Of a stretch of 64,000 nucleotides of DNA, positions 31,932 through 40,482 are shown one piece after another. Made by a program: the position numbers and the translations under genes. The notes under the pieces are model-generated. The model did no database searches. It saw only the letters and a list, made by a program, of their open reading frames with translations, and was not told where the DNA came from. Every line of letters starts with the position of its first letter. The stretch's first letter is position 1. Source of the stretch: Pseudomonas brassicacearum subsp. brassicacearum (GTDB taxonomy: Bacteria; Pseudomonadota; Gammaproteobacteria; Pseudomonadales; Pseudomonadaceae); the NCBI RefSeq assembly GCF_008801605.1, contig NZ_VZPJ01000014.1:1-64000 (forward strand), in the 5' to 3' direction.

Positions 31932-33230
31932 ATGATCAATATCGAAACGCCCACCTATTACACGGCCACCAAGAAATACAACCTCAGCTTCCCCACGCTG
32001 GAACAGGACGTGGAAGCCGATGTTGTGGTCATTGGCGGCGGTTTCTCCGGCATCAATACCGCGCTGGAGCTCGCCGAAAAAGGCATCACCAACATCGTGG
32101 TGCTCGAGGCGCGTTACCTGGGGTTCGGCGGCACTGGGCGCAATGGCGGGCAGATCATGGCCGGCATCGGTCATGACCTGGAGAAGATCAAGAAGGACGT
32201 GGGTGAAGACGGCCTGCGCCAGATCTTCGAGATCAGCGACCTGGGCGCCGACATCATCAAGGACCGTATCGCCAAGTACGCAATCGATGCCGACTTCTGC
32301 CACGGCTACGGCTACATGGGCTTCAACGCGCGCCAGGAGAAAACCCTGCGGGCCTGGGAAAAAGACTTCAAGTCAGTCAACAGCAAACATGAGATCCGCT
32401 TTCTCGGCGGCTCCGACGTGCAGCAGATCATCGGTTCCAAGGCCTACGGCAGCGCCTTGCTGCACATGGGCGGCGGGCATGTACACTCACTGAACCTGTT
32501 ACTGGGTGAGGCCAAGGCCCTGGTCAGCCACGGCGTGCGGATTTTCGAGAACAGCCCGGCCCTGGAAGTCAGCTATGGCGAACGCATCACCGTGCGTACC
32601 GGACGCGGTTCGGTCAGAGCCAGCAAGCTGCTCTGGGCCTGTGACAGTTTCCTCAACAAGCTGGAGCCGGAACTGCACCGCTCGACCATCAACACCTACG
32701 CCTTCCAGATGATGACCGAGCCGTTGTCGGACGAACTGATCCAGCGCATCAGCCCGATTCGCGGTGCCTACAGTGACATTCGCCCGGTGATCGACTACTA
32801 CCGCGTCACCAACGAAAACCGCCTGCTGTTCGGCGCCGCGACGCCGTTGGTGGAGCACATCCCCCAGGATCTGAAGGCCTGGAACCGGCGCCTGATGCTG
32901 AAGATCTTCCCGTACCTCAAGGACGTGAAGATCGACCTGGCCTGGGGTGGCCCGATGGCGTGCAGCCCGAACCTGTTCCCGCAGATCGGCACCCTGCCCG
33001 GCCGCAGCAATGCGTTTTTCGTCCAGGGTTACTCAGGCTTTGGCGTCACGCCGAGCCACATCATCTGCAAGGTGCTGGCCGAAGGCATGAGCGAAGGCTC
33101 GGCGCGCTACGACCTGGTCAGCTCGATCCATCGCCCGACCATCATCGGCAAAGACGCCATTCGCCCATTGCTACTGACCGCCGGCAAGTCCTGGCATCAG
33201 CTGTCGGGCTACTGGAATGGCCGTCGCTGA
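31932..33230 (+). CDS. FAD-dependent amine oxidoreductase (DAO / PuuB-like)
   Basis: A 432-residue flavoprotein of the glycine/D-amino-acid oxidase family, started at 31932 (MINIETPTYYTATKKYN). The dinucleotide-binding motif VVVIGGGFSGINTALELAEKG lies near 29-49, with LEARYLGFGGTGRNGGQIMAGIG after it (typical of gamma-glutamylputrescine oxidase PuuB and relatives), and a C-terminal FAD segment GRSNAFFVQGYSGFGVTPSHI. It is first in a + strand cluster with a cupin, LuxR and MoaF genes and divergent from the 4-HPA hydroxylase. I infer oxidative deamination of an aromatic amine such as tyramine or dopamine. No copper or quinohaem amine oxidase is present in the window. Confidence 0.8.
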   Translation: MINIETPTYYTATKKYNLSFPTLEQDVEADVVVIGGGFSGINTALELAEKGITNIVVLEARYLGFGGTGRNGGQIMAGIGHDLEKIKKDVGEDGLRQIFEISDLGADIIKDRIAKYAIDADFCHGYGYMGFNARQEKTLRAWEKDFKSVNSKHEIRFLGGSDVQQIIGSKAYGSALLHMGGGHVHSLNLLLGEAKALVSHGVRIFENSPALEVSYGERITVRTGRGSVRASKLLWACDSFLNKLEPELHRSTINTYAFQMMTEPLSDELIQRISPIRGAYSDIRPVIDYYRVTNENRLLFGAATPLVEHIPQDLKAWNRRLMLKIFPYLKDVKIDLAWGGPMACSPNLFPQIGTLPGRSNAFFVQGYSGFGVTPSHIICKVLAEGMSEGSARYDLVSSIHRPTIIGKDAIRPLLLTAGKSWHQLSGYWNGRR

Positions 33231-33245
33231 CGATCACGATGCCAA

Positions 33246-33284
33246 TCAGTTAAGCAAAACCCTGTGGGAGCGAGGTTTAACTGA
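33246..33284. repeat. Inverted TCAGTTAA / TTAACTGA enclosing a half REP
   Basis: TCAGTTAA (33246-33253) and TTAACTGA (33277-33284) flank a lone REP half (CTGTGGGAGCGAGG) in the gap between the FAD oxidoreductase and cupin genes. It could form a hairpin, or AGTTAA/TTAACT could be widely spaced MarR half-sites. Confidence 0.45.
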
Positions 33285-33338
33285 CTGGCACTGGACACAC
33301 CCCACCTTTGTTTTTTTCACTCATCAGGAGTCACTGCC

Positions 33339-33704
33339 ATGCCCCTTATCACCCTCGAAAAAGACATCCAGCTGTCCGACCTGGACGCCTGGGGCACCGT
33401 CGCCGATCTTGGTTCGCAGATTCTCGAAGGCGAAGTCAAAGCCTTCGGCAAGATGACCTTCGGCGCCCCCACCGACCCCATCAGCAGCGCCTACTTCGGT
33501 ACCACCCAAGGCAAGTTCCGGATGGTCTACCCCTTCGCCGAACAAGCCACCGTGGTCACCGGTGAAGTAGTGCTCACCGACGAGGCCACCGGCCAGAGCA
33601 CCCGCTACAAGGCCGGCGACGGCTGGTTCGTGACCAAGGGCACGCCAGTGCTGTGGGAAGTGGTCAGCGAGAGTTTCGTCAAACACTACTTCGCGGTAGC
33701 CTGA
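33339..33704 (+). CDS. Cupin-domain (DUF861-type) protein
   Basis: A 121-residue single-cupin protein: FGTTQGKFRMVYPFAEQATVVTGEVVLTDEATGQSTRYKAGDGWFVTKGTPVLWEVVSESFVKHYFAVA. This is the (S)-ureidoglycine aminohydrolase/ethanolamine-type small cupin family, which often lies next to PuuB/DAO-type amine oxidoreductases. It has no visible signal peptide. It follows the FAD oxidoreductase by 108 nt. Its role is unknown; possibilities are handling an imine or aldehyde intermediate or binding a ligand. Confidence 0.8.
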   Translation: MPLITLEKDIQLSDLDAWGTVADLGSQILEGEVKAFGKMTFGAPTDPISSAYFGTTQGKFRMVYPFAEQATVVTGEVVLTDEATGQSTRYKAGDGWFVTKGTPVLWEVVSESFVKHYFAVA

Positions 33705-33755
33705 TCGGACTTGGCTGCCGGCCCCACCGGCAGCCCTCTCGGCGAAGGTGCGACC

Positions 33756-34415
33756 ATGAACGTCATCCCCACCCAGGACATCGCCGGCCAGTGCCTGCAC
33801 GCCTTTACCCAGCTGGTTCCCGTCAGCCGGGCGGCGTTCTACTGCGTTGATCGGCAACTGCAGGTCCATGACTTCAGCCTGCATAAGATGAGCGGCGAGA
33901 TGCACCGCGACTACCTGGACAACTACCGTCAGTTCGACCCGCTGCACCCGCGACACTGCATGTCCAGCGAGTTGGCCGTGGTGCCGTTGGGCTTGGCGAT
34001 GGCCCGCCAACCGCGACGTGACAACCATCGTTATCACGACTTCCTGCAGCGCTACGGCGTGGTCGACGTGGTGGAAGTCTTCGCCCATCGGGACGGTCAG
34101 CCCCAAGCCGCGATTTCGTTGCTGCGCACTGCCGAGCAAGGTGTCTTCACCAGCCAGCAGTTGAGTCAACTCAGCGCGTTGCAGGCCTTGCTGCAACTGG
34201 CCGTGGCCCATTTACCAGCCCATGGGGACCCGCTGGGCGACTTGACGCCCAAGGAGCGCCAGATTGCCTGGCTACTGCGCCAAGGCGTCAGCAACAAGCA
34301 ATTGGCCCGGGAGCTGGAAGTGGGCTTGCCGACCATCAAGACTCACCTGATCCACCTGTTTCGCAAGGTTGGCGTGAGCAGCCGTACCGAGTTGGTCAGC
34401 GCACTGTTCCTCTGA
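33756..34415 (+). CDS. LuxR-family transcriptional regulator (solo)
   Basis: A 219-residue protein started at the ATG at 33756 (MNVIPTQDIAGQ). The N-terminal region (about 1-145) is GAF/PAS-like without a clear acyl-homoserine-lactone-binding signature. The C-terminal LuxR HTH (about 155-215) reads DLTPKERQIAWLLRQGVSNKQLARELEVGLPTIKTHLIHLFRKVGVSSRTELV. There is no luxI in the window. An 18-bp perfect palindrome overlaps its stop codon and precedes the moaF-like gene, a likely binding site. It is a plausible local regulator responding to an amine or an aromatic compound. Confidence 0.88.
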   Translation: MNVIPTQDIAGQCLHAFTQLVPVSRAAFYCVDRQLQVHDFSLHKMSGEMHRDYLDNYRQFDPLHPRHCMSSELAVVPLGLAMARQPRRDNHRYHDFLQRYGVVDVVEVFAHRDGQPQAAISLLRTAEQGVFTSQQLSQLSALQALLQLAVAHLPAHGDPLGDLTPKERQIAWLLRQGVSNKQLARELEVGLPTIKTHLIHLFRKVGVSSRTELVSALFL

Positions 34416-34432
34416 TCAACCATTTGGTTGAT
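34415..34432. promoter_or_regulatory. Perfect 18-bp palindrome ATCAACCATTTGGTTGAT (lux-box-like)
   Basis: It lies directly at the 3' end of the LuxR-type gene and 61 nt upstream of the moaF-like gene. It has full dyad symmetry over 18 bp with 8-bp arms, a size typical of LuxR-family operators. It probably controls the moaF-SDR-SDR operon. There is no T-tract, so it is not an obvious terminator. Confidence 0.65.
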
Positions 34433-34493
34433 AGGCCGCCGTTGACTGGCACCGCATGATCCGAGTGGCTAATTCAACCACCGGAGCCTTGCA

Positions 34494-35315
34494 ATGAGCA
34501 CATCTTCAGACTGGATCACCGTCGGCGCCCTGGCCGATGGCTTTGCCCCCGAAGCCTTCATCCTGCCAAACCTGGCCGACCTGGACGGCAAGACCTTCAC
34601 CCTGAATTTCGCCAATGGCTGGCAGATCGAGCATCGCTTCGAGCAGGACACCCTGACCTGGAACGCCGCCGATGGTCACTCCAGCGGCACGGCGACCTAC
34701 CGGGCCACATCCGTACGCCCGGGCCTGTACCTGGTGGACTTCATCAAGCGCGAAGGCGAACTGACGTCGTCGATAAGCCTGGTGCTCGATACCGCCAGCG
34801 CGTCCTTCACCGCCGTGATCGGCCGCATGCCAAGCCAGCAAGAAACCGGCGAAGGCCTCTACAGCCGGGCGCTGGCCGGCAAGCCACTGACCTCGGTACA
34901 AGCGCAGTTCATGCACGGCAGCCTCGATCGTCCCTGGCAGCCTGGCCTGTGCCCGCATGCACCGACCACCGAACTGGTGGGGCTGCGCAACCTGTATCGC
35001 TACAGCCCGAGCGAAGTCTACGAACACATTTACCTCAACGACCAGTTCTACTCGTGGCAGTGCCTCAAGGGTGTTGAACAAGGCCTGTGCGACACCGACC
35101 GCTGCGACACCTACAAGATCGCCGATCAGCTGTACCTGTTCGTCTGGCGAGAAAAGATCATCCCGACCCTCGGGCTGGTGCTGATCGACCTGCAACAGCA
35201 CCGCAGCGACGGCAAGATCTTCGGCTACGCCGGGGCTTCGTTCGATGAGTTCTCCAATTTCCCGGTCAGTTCGTACTGCCAGGTGCTCAACCAGACGGAG
35301 TATCCCGATGCCTGA
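34494..35315 (+). CDS. moaF: MoaF-family protein of the monoamine regulon
   Basis: A 273-residue protein that reads as a two-part beta-rich (lipocalin/calycin-like) MoaF: PNLADLDGKTFTLNFANGWQIEHRFEQDTLTWNAADG, YRATSVRPGLYLVDFIKREGELTSSISLVLDTASASFTAVIGRMP in the N-half, and YSPSEVYEHIYLNDQFYSWQCLKGVEQGLCDTDRCDTYKIADQLYLFVWREKIIPTLGLVLIDL in the C-half. MoaF comes from the monoamine regulon of Klebsiella; despite the name its biochemical role is unknown. The start follows GGAG by 8 nt. It overlaps the next SDR gene by 8 nt. Confidence 0.85.
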   Translation: MSTSSDWITVGALADGFAPEAFILPNLADLDGKTFTLNFANGWQIEHRFEQDTLTWNAADGHSSGTATYRATSVRPGLYLVDFIKREGELTSSISLVLDTASASFTAVIGRMPSQQETGEGLYSRALAGKPLTSVQAQFMHGSLDRPWQPGLCPHAPTTELVGLRNLYRYSPSEVYEHIYLNDQFYSWQCLKGVEQGLCDTDRCDTYKIADQLYLFVWREKIIPTLGLVLIDLQQHRSDGKIFGYAGASFDEFSNFPVSSYCQVLNQTEYPDA

Positions 35316-36108
35316 ATTACGCACCGTCGTGATCACGGGTGCCGGCACCGGTATTGGCGCAGCCTGCGCCCGCCTGTATGCCGCCGAAGGCGCCAACCTG
35401 GTGCTGATCGGTCGACGCCGCGAGCCCTTGGAAGCACTCGCCGAGGACATCGGCGGCCTGGTGCTGGTGGGCGACGCGGCCTGTCCGAACACCTGGGACG
35501 GCTTCGTCGAGCAGATTCGCACGCGCTATGGCCGACTCGACGTGCTGCTGGCCTGTGCCGGCGGCTTGGGCATGGGCAGCGCCACCGAGACCCCGCCATC
35601 GGCCTGGGAAGCGGCCCTGCGCAGCAATCTCGACAGCGCCTTCTACAGCACCCGGGCGTGCCTGCCCATGCTGCAGGAAAGTGCCGGCAACATTGTGCTG
35701 ATCGCCTCCATTGCTTCCTTGGCGGCAGGCCCGCACGTGTGCGGCTACACCACCGCCAAACATGCGCTGCTGGGTCTCAACCGCTCCCTGGCAAGGGATT
35801 ACGGGCCTCACGGCGTACGGGTCAACGCGATCTGCCCTGGCTGGGTCCGCACGCCCATGGCCGATGAAGAAATGCAGGCATTGATGCAGTTCCACGGCGA
35901 AACGTTGCAGCAGGCGTATGACCGGGTCTGCGCCGACGTGCCGTTGCGCAGGGCTGCCAGCGCCGAGGAAATCGCTAACGTCTGCCGTTTCCTGGCCTCG
36001 CCCGAGGCGTCGATCATCACCGGGGCGACGCTGGTGGCCGATGGCGGCTCCAGCATTGTCGACGTACCGACACTAGCCTTCAGCCGGATGGAGGCCAGCG
36101 ATGCCTGA
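35308..36108 (+). CDS. SDR-family oxidoreductase
   Basis: A 266-residue classical short-chain dehydrogenase, started at 35308, overlapping the moaF stop. The cofactor motif TGAGTGIG lies at about 9-16, NAG is replaced by CAGG (LLACAGGLGMG), and the catalytic Y147-T-T-A-K151 is present with an upstream Ser in IASIASLAAG. The C-terminal GGSSIVDV is typical. It is co-translated with moaF and the following SDR. It probably acts on a hydroxylated or side-chain intermediate of an amine pathway (for example a phenylethanolamine-type beta-hydroxyl), which is inference. Confidence 0.88.
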   Translation: MPELRTVVITGAGTGIGAACARLYAAEGANLVLIGRRREPLEALAEDIGGLVLVGDAACPNTWDGFVEQIRTRYGRLDVLLACAGGLGMGSATETPPSAWEAALRSNLDSAFYSTRACLPMLQESAGNIVLIASIASLAAGPHVCGYTTAKHALLGLNRSLARDYGPHGVRVNAICPGWVRTPMADEEMQALMQFHGETLQQAYDRVCADVPLRRAASAEEIANVCRFLASPEASIITGATLVADGGSSIVDVPTLAFSRMEASDA

Positions 36109-36868
36109 GGAACTGGATTTCAGCGGCCAGACCGTGCTGGTCACGGGCGGCGCCCAGGGCATTGGCCGGGCCATCGTCGAAGCGTTTGCCCTGCGCGGGG
36201 CCCACGTGGTCATCGCCGACCTGGGCCTGGCGCGCGCCGAGGCGGTGGCCAAAGAATTGACCGCCGGAGGCTGTCAGGTGCAAGCGGTGGGGGTTGACCT
36301 GGCCGACGCAACGGCGGTCTTCGAGATGATGACCGAGCTGGAACAACGCTTGGGAAGGCTGGACATCCTGGTGCACAACGCCGGGTATTTTCCGCTGACA
36401 CCGTTCGCCGAGATCACCCCGGCGATACTTGAACGAACGCTGGCGGTGAACCTGTCGGCGCTGTTCTGGCTGACCCAGGCGGCGTTGCCGATGTTCCGGC
36501 GCCAGGGCCATGGCTGCGTGCTGGTGACCTCCTCGGTCACCGGCCCGCGGGTGGCGTATCCGGGGCTCAGCCACTACGCGGCCTCCAAGGCCGGGGTCAA
36601 TGGTTTCATTCGCAACGCCGCGCTGGAACTGGCGGCCGAAAATATCCGCGTCAATGGCGTCGAGCCGGGCATGATTGCAACACCGGCCATGGCGAATCTT
36701 GGCGACGAGGAGGTCAACCAGGACATCGCCCGCCGGGTACCGCTGGGTCGATTGGGCCAACCGAGCGACATCGCTGGCGCCATGCTGTTCCTGGCGTCGA
36801 GCCTGGCCAGTTATGTGACCGGGCAGACCTTGGTGGTCGATGGGGGTTCGACTTTGCCGGAGGTTTGA
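36101..36868 (+). CDS. SDR-family oxidoreductase
   Basis: A 255-residue classical SDR. TGGAQGIG is near 14-21, LVHNAGYFPLTPF replaces NNAG, and the catalytic Y159-A-A-S-K163 is preceded by SSVTGPR. A C-terminal VDGGSTLPEV is typical of FabG-like enzymes. It overlaps the preceding SDR by 8 nt, forming a moaF-SDR-SDR operon. The function is presumably a second redox step on the same substrate family. It is followed by REP sequences. Confidence 0.9.
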   Translation: MPEELDFSGQTVLVTGGAQGIGRAIVEAFALRGAHVVIADLGLARAEAVAKELTAGGCQVQAVGVDLADATAVFEMMTELEQRLGRLDILVHNAGYFPLTPFAEITPAILERTLAVNLSALFWLTQAALPMFRRQGHGCVLVTSSVTGPRVAYPGLSHYAASKAGVNGFIRNAALELAAENIRVNGVEPGMIATPAMANLGDEEVNQDIARRVPLGRLGQPSDIAGAMLFLASSLASYVTGQTLVVDGGSTLPEV

Positions 36869-36870
36869 AC

Positions 36871-37023
36871 CTGTGTGGGGGTGAGTCAGCTTGCGGTGAG
36901 GGTGGATGTACCACCGTCATCGCGAGCAAGCTCGCTCCCACAGTTTTTCCGAGTCGTTCAAGGCATCCGCGACCACCACAGATCCCCTGTGGGAGCGAGC
37001 TTGCTCGCGATAGCGGTCGTCCC
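36871..37023. repeat. Degenerate REPIN plus an extra REP unit
   Basis: A decayed left REP (from 36871), an intact inverted REP (ATCGCGAGCAAGCTCGCTCCCACAG, to 36942) and a further REP in the opposite orientation (about 36984-37023) fill the gap between the SDR operon and convergent feaR. Confidence 0.85.
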
Positions 37024-37040
37024 GCCAGAGACGACCTTGT

Positions 37041-38003
37041 TCAAGCCACCCCCTGCCCCACCTGCAAACGGCTGGAACGAAACTCCTTGGGCGACAGCTC
37101 GAACTGCTTCTTGAACGAACGGCTGAAATGCGCCGAATCGGTAAAGCCCCATTTGTAGGCAATCGAGGTGATGGACTCGTCCCGCAGGAACGGATTGGTC
37201 AGGTCATCAGCGCTGCGCTTGAGCCGGGCCCGCTGGATGTAGCGGCAAACGCTGTCATCCTGCTCTTCGAACAACCGATACAGATGCCGCACCGAAATAT
37301 TCAGCCGATTGGCCAGGCCCACCGGGCTAAGGCCAGGCTGGGTCAGTGATTCGTCGATGACTTTCTGCACGTAGCTGCGCAAGTGACTACCCTGCAACGC
37401 CACCCCTTCGTCACGGCCATCGCTACCCTGTTCCAGTGCCGAGCCCAACAGCGAAACGAAGGCACTCTGCAAGGCTTCACCCTCTCCCGTCGCGCCCTCG
37501 CCGTCCGGTGTGTCCCTGCATAGCTGGTCCATCAACACATGCAGCATCCGCCCACACGCCTTGCTGGACGACACCTTGCCGAAGGTCTTGGTTTCCCCGC
37601 CCAGTTGCCGCGACACATCCTGGCGAGACAAGGACAGCACCGCGTGCTCGATCAGGCCGAACGGGGTGATTTCAAGCGCCCCAACGGAATCCATCAACAA
37701 CAATTCACCGGGCGCCAACTGGATGCTCCGACCGTTCTGGGTAATGCGGCAGTAGCCACTGCGCTGGCTGACCAGAAGGCAATCCTGGTCATCATCGTGA
37801 TCGGCGTTGGGCGAGTGACGTTTGATGTTACCGGCGTTGGTGCGCAGGTTCGCGAGGGCAAGGCCACCACGATGGAAGTTCGACACTTCACCGATAAACA
37901 GCGAACGATTGAAGGCCAGCTCGGTATCGAAATGACCGCAAGTCGCCCGCAGATCCCGGTTCCAGGTGTCCAGACCGTCCTGCCCAACCTGTTGCATGCT
38001 CAT
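37041..38003 (-). CDS. feaR: AraC-family regulator FeaR (aromatic monoamine catabolism)
   Basis: A 320-residue AraC/XylS protein. The N-terminal effector domain has the cupin-like segment DDDQDCLLVSQRSGYCRITQNGRSIQLAPGELLLMDSVGALEI, and the C-terminal HTH spans about 215-315 (SYVQKVIDESLTQPGLSPVGLANRLNISVRHLYRLFEEQDDSVCRYIQRARLKRSADDL, SITSIAYKWGFTDSAHFSRSFKKQFELSPKEFR). This matches FeaR, the tyramine/phenylethylamine-pathway activator of E. coli and its P. putida relative. It is convergent with the moaF operon and upstream of the DUF3156/APC genes on its own strand. Likely targets are the permease, aldehyde dehydrogenase and amine oxidoreductase promoters. Confidence 0.88.
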   Translation of the reverse strand: MSMQQVGQDGLDTWNRDLRATCGHFDTELAFNRSLFIGEVSNFHRGGLALANLRTNAGNIKRHSPNADHDDDQDCLLVSQRSGYCRITQNGRSIQLAPGELLLMDSVGALEITPFGLIEHAVLSLSRQDVSRQLGGETKTFGKVSSSKACGRMLHVLMDQLCRDTPDGEGATGEGEALQSAFVSLLGSALEQGSDGRDEGVALQGSHLRSYVQKVIDESLTQPGLSPVGLANRLNISVRHLYRLFEEQDDSVCRYIQRARLKRSADDLTNPFLRDESITSIAYKWGFTDSAHFSRSFKKQFELSPKEFRSSRLQVGQGVA

Positions 38004-38126
38004 GGCATTCTCCGCAGTGGCTTATTGTTTTTGTACGGCAATAGTTAACATGTTATCTATATGCGCGCAACAAGTACCTTATCGCCAGAGCAGTAGCAGG
38101 AATGATGCCAGGGTGGAACAAAGGAA

Positions 38127-38747
38127 TCAGAGCGTTGCCAACACCCGCTGCAGGCCGCTCAAGGTCGCCAGCAAGACGGTGCGCTGCTCCCGGATCAACG
38201 GGACATAGCGACGAAAGGCCGGCATGCGATTCACCACTTCGCTACCGCCCATGTGCTCCAGGCGCACGCACCACTGGCGTCCCTGCAGATCGATGCGCAG
38301 CCGTTTGAAATCCAGCGGCATGAGCGCCTGGTACAGCACAGGATCCTGCTCAACGGCCGCCTGCAACCGGGCCGCCAGGTCACTGTGCCCGTCCCGCTGC
38401 CGGCAACGAATGCCGCTACGCCGAACGGCCCCGCCGTGGTGCAGTTCCAGGCGCGCCGTGCCCTCTCGGGAGGCAGGCACGCGCAGGACGAACTCGGTCA
38501 TCACCATGTGCATCAACAGCTGCGACTCGGTGCGTTCGACAATCTCCAACTGCAAGCTGCCGTCTTCGGTGGCTGCCGTCGCCGTAGCCGGGCCCGCCAT
38601 CTCGAATCGCGCCAACGCCAGGTTGCGCCGCAGGTGTTCCAGGGTCACCCCAGGCCGATAACCGGCCGGGGCGCGCTGGGCGCTGAACAATTCAGACAGT
38701 TTTTGCAGCAGGGTCGATAAACTCGCCCGCAGGTTGCCCTGGCTCAT
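38127..38747 (-). CDS. DUF3156-family protein
   Basis: A 206-residue soluble protein of unknown function (SLSTLLQKLSELFSAQRAPAGYRPGVTLEHLRRNLALARFEMAG, VERTESQLLMHMVMTEFVLRVPA, LDFKRLRIDLQGRQWCVRLEHMGGSEVVNRMPAFRRYVPL). The family assignment is from memory and moderate. Its start lies 56 nt inside the 3' end of the APC permease gene in another frame, so it is translationally linked to the permease and likely co-regulated. There are no membrane helices or signal peptide. Confidence 0.65.
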   Translation of the reverse strand: MSQGNLRASLSTLLQKLSELFSAQRAPAGYRPGVTLEHLRRNLALARFEMAGPATATAATEDGSLQLEIVERTESQLLMHMVMTEFVLRVPASREGTARLELHHGGAVRRSGIRCRQRDGHSDLAARLQAAVEQDPVLYQALMPLDFKRLRIDLQGRQWCVRLEHMGGSEVVNRMPAFRRYVPLIREQRTVLLATLSGLQRVLATL

Positions 38748-40191
38748 GGGAGAACTCCTTGGCCAACACGTCTTCTACCGACGCTGGCTTGAATGGATTG
38801 ACCTTCTGTACCACCAGGGTCCAGAACAAGGCATACGCCGCGGTGCAACCGAGCATCACCGCGAAGGGCACGTAGATGTCTGCCGGATTCATGCCGGGCG
38901 GTGTGATGAACCACATGCCCAGCACAATGCCGACACTGGACAGGATCTGGGGCAACGGGAACCACGGCGAGCGATAGGCCCGCGGCAGATCGGGGCGACG
39001 AATCCGCAGGCTGACCACCGACACGGTCACCAGCAGGTAGGCAAAACTCCAGGCGCACACCGCCGCCAGCACCAGGTGCATGATGTTGTCGGTATTGCCG
39101 CCCAGCCACAACGCATGCAGGCACGGAATCAGCATCGCCACCAGGATGCACAGCAACGGCGTCTTGAAGCGCGGATGCAGATAGGTGAAGACTTTCGGCA
39201 ACGCACCGTCCACCGCCATGCCGTAGAGAATCCGCGGCACGCCGGCCATCAGGGTGTTGATGGTCGCCGCACCGGCAAACAGAAAGCCGATGCCCAGCCA
39301 CATCGGGCCGATATCACCCATGACCTGTTCGGCGAAGCGTGGAATCGCCATGGGGGTGTCCAGCAGATGCACCCCGCTGGCGGCATCGAGCAGCACGTTT
39401 TCCACCTGGCGCTTCATCGCGGCACCGTAGATGAACATGCAGGTGGCGACGCTGAACAAGCCCAGCATCATGGCCCGGGGCATGGTCCGGGCGGACTGGC
39501 GCAGGTCCGGTGCCAGCGGCGTGACGAATTCGCAGCCGACAAACATGAACATGGCCATGCCCACCAGCGACAGCACCGTGACCATATCGGTGCCCACCAC
39601 GGACGCGCCAAACCAGCCCTCCAGCTCCACCGCCGGTGCGGCGATCAGGCCCAGCACGCCGAACACCATCAGGGTGGTCCACATGCCAAACGTCAGGATG
39701 ATTTCGGCCCGGCCAAAGGCACTGACACCGAACGCATTGAGTACACCAAACACCACTACGAACCCCACGCCCAGCAACCAGGAGCCGCCTGCCGATTCGG
39801 CCAGGGTGTTGAGGTGTTCGAAGTTCACCAGGGCCATGACCCCGGCCAGGATTGTCTCGGCGGTGCCGGCGAACACATGGACAATCAGATAGGCCGACAA
39901 CGTCCCGGTAATGGCGAAGAAACGGCCCATGCCACAGTTGATGTAGTCATAGACCGAGCCGGTGGTCGGGAGAATTGACGCCGCCTCGGCAAACGTCGTC
40001 GCCTGGGCCAGCATCATTACCACGGCGATCAGCATCGCCACGGCAAAGGCGCTGCCGCCAATGCCAAAGCCCATGGTCGCGGTGAGAATCACCGGGCTTG
40101 CCATGATCAGGCCAATGGTGCTGGCCAACGCGGTGGGAAAGCCCACCGAACCCCGGTTCAAGTGCTCGGTGAGCCTGTCATTGATCGACAT
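38692..40191 (-). CDS. APC-superfamily amino acid/amine permease
   Basis: A 499-residue, 12-TM permease started at the ATG at 40191 (MSINDRLTEHLNRGSVGF). The APC signature around TM1 (PTALASTIGLIMASPVILTATMGFGIGG) and SVYDYINCGMGRFFAITG are clear. In context (FeaR, amine oxidoreductase, aldehyde dehydrogenase) it is probably the tyramine/dopamine or phenylethylamine-type uptake system. It is divergent from a porin gene across 291 nt, with no strong repeat seen in that gap. The 3' end overlaps the DUF3156 gene. Confidence 0.88.
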   Translation of the reverse strand: MSINDRLTEHLNRGSVGFPTALASTIGLIMASPVILTATMGFGIGGSAFAVAMLIAVVMMLAQATTFAEAASILPTTGSVYDYINCGMGRFFAITGTLSAYLIVHVFAGTAETILAGVMALVNFEHLNTLAESAGGSWLLGVGFVVVFGVLNAFGVSAFGRAEIILTFGMWTTLMVFGVLGLIAAPAVELEGWFGASVVGTDMVTVLSLVGMAMFMFVGCEFVTPLAPDLRQSARTMPRAMMLGLFSVATCMFIYGAAMKRQVENVLLDAASGVHLLDTPMAIPRFAEQVMGDIGPMWLGIGFLFAGAATINTLMAGVPRILYGMAVDGALPKVFTYLHPRFKTPLLCILVAMLIPCLHALWLGGNTDNIMHLVLAAVCAWSFAYLLVTVSVVSLRIRRPDLPRAYRSPWFPLPQILSSVGIVLGMWFITPPGMNPADIYVPFAVMLGCTAAYALFWTLVVQKVNPFKPASVEDVLAKEFSHEPGQPAGEFIDPAAKTV

Positions 40192-40482
40192 GGTGCAAGG
40201 TCCTCGAAAGCGTATTTTTAGTATGGATGCCACAGCCGTCCAGGAACCGGCGATCATGCCTTCCCCAACCAATCCCTGATCGAAACGGCGTTGCGTGCAG
40301 CATTACTCTGCGCCGCCCCGCCCCAGGCGTCTTGCCCATGTCTGCCGCCGGTTTTGTTGCTGCCTGCCAACACCGCCGCGCTGGCGGCCTGAGTCAACTC
40401 CATGGCAGGCAGGTGAAAGACTTCCCCGGTACCACTCCCCTTAATGCGCGCTCTACTGTCCTATAACACTGGGGAATCCACC

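Noticed and set aside
38734..39978. 414-codon His-rich open frame on the + strand
   Set aside because: Antisense to the APC permease; the His/Gln-rich content is the complement of a hydrophobic membrane-protein gene, not a metal-binding protein.
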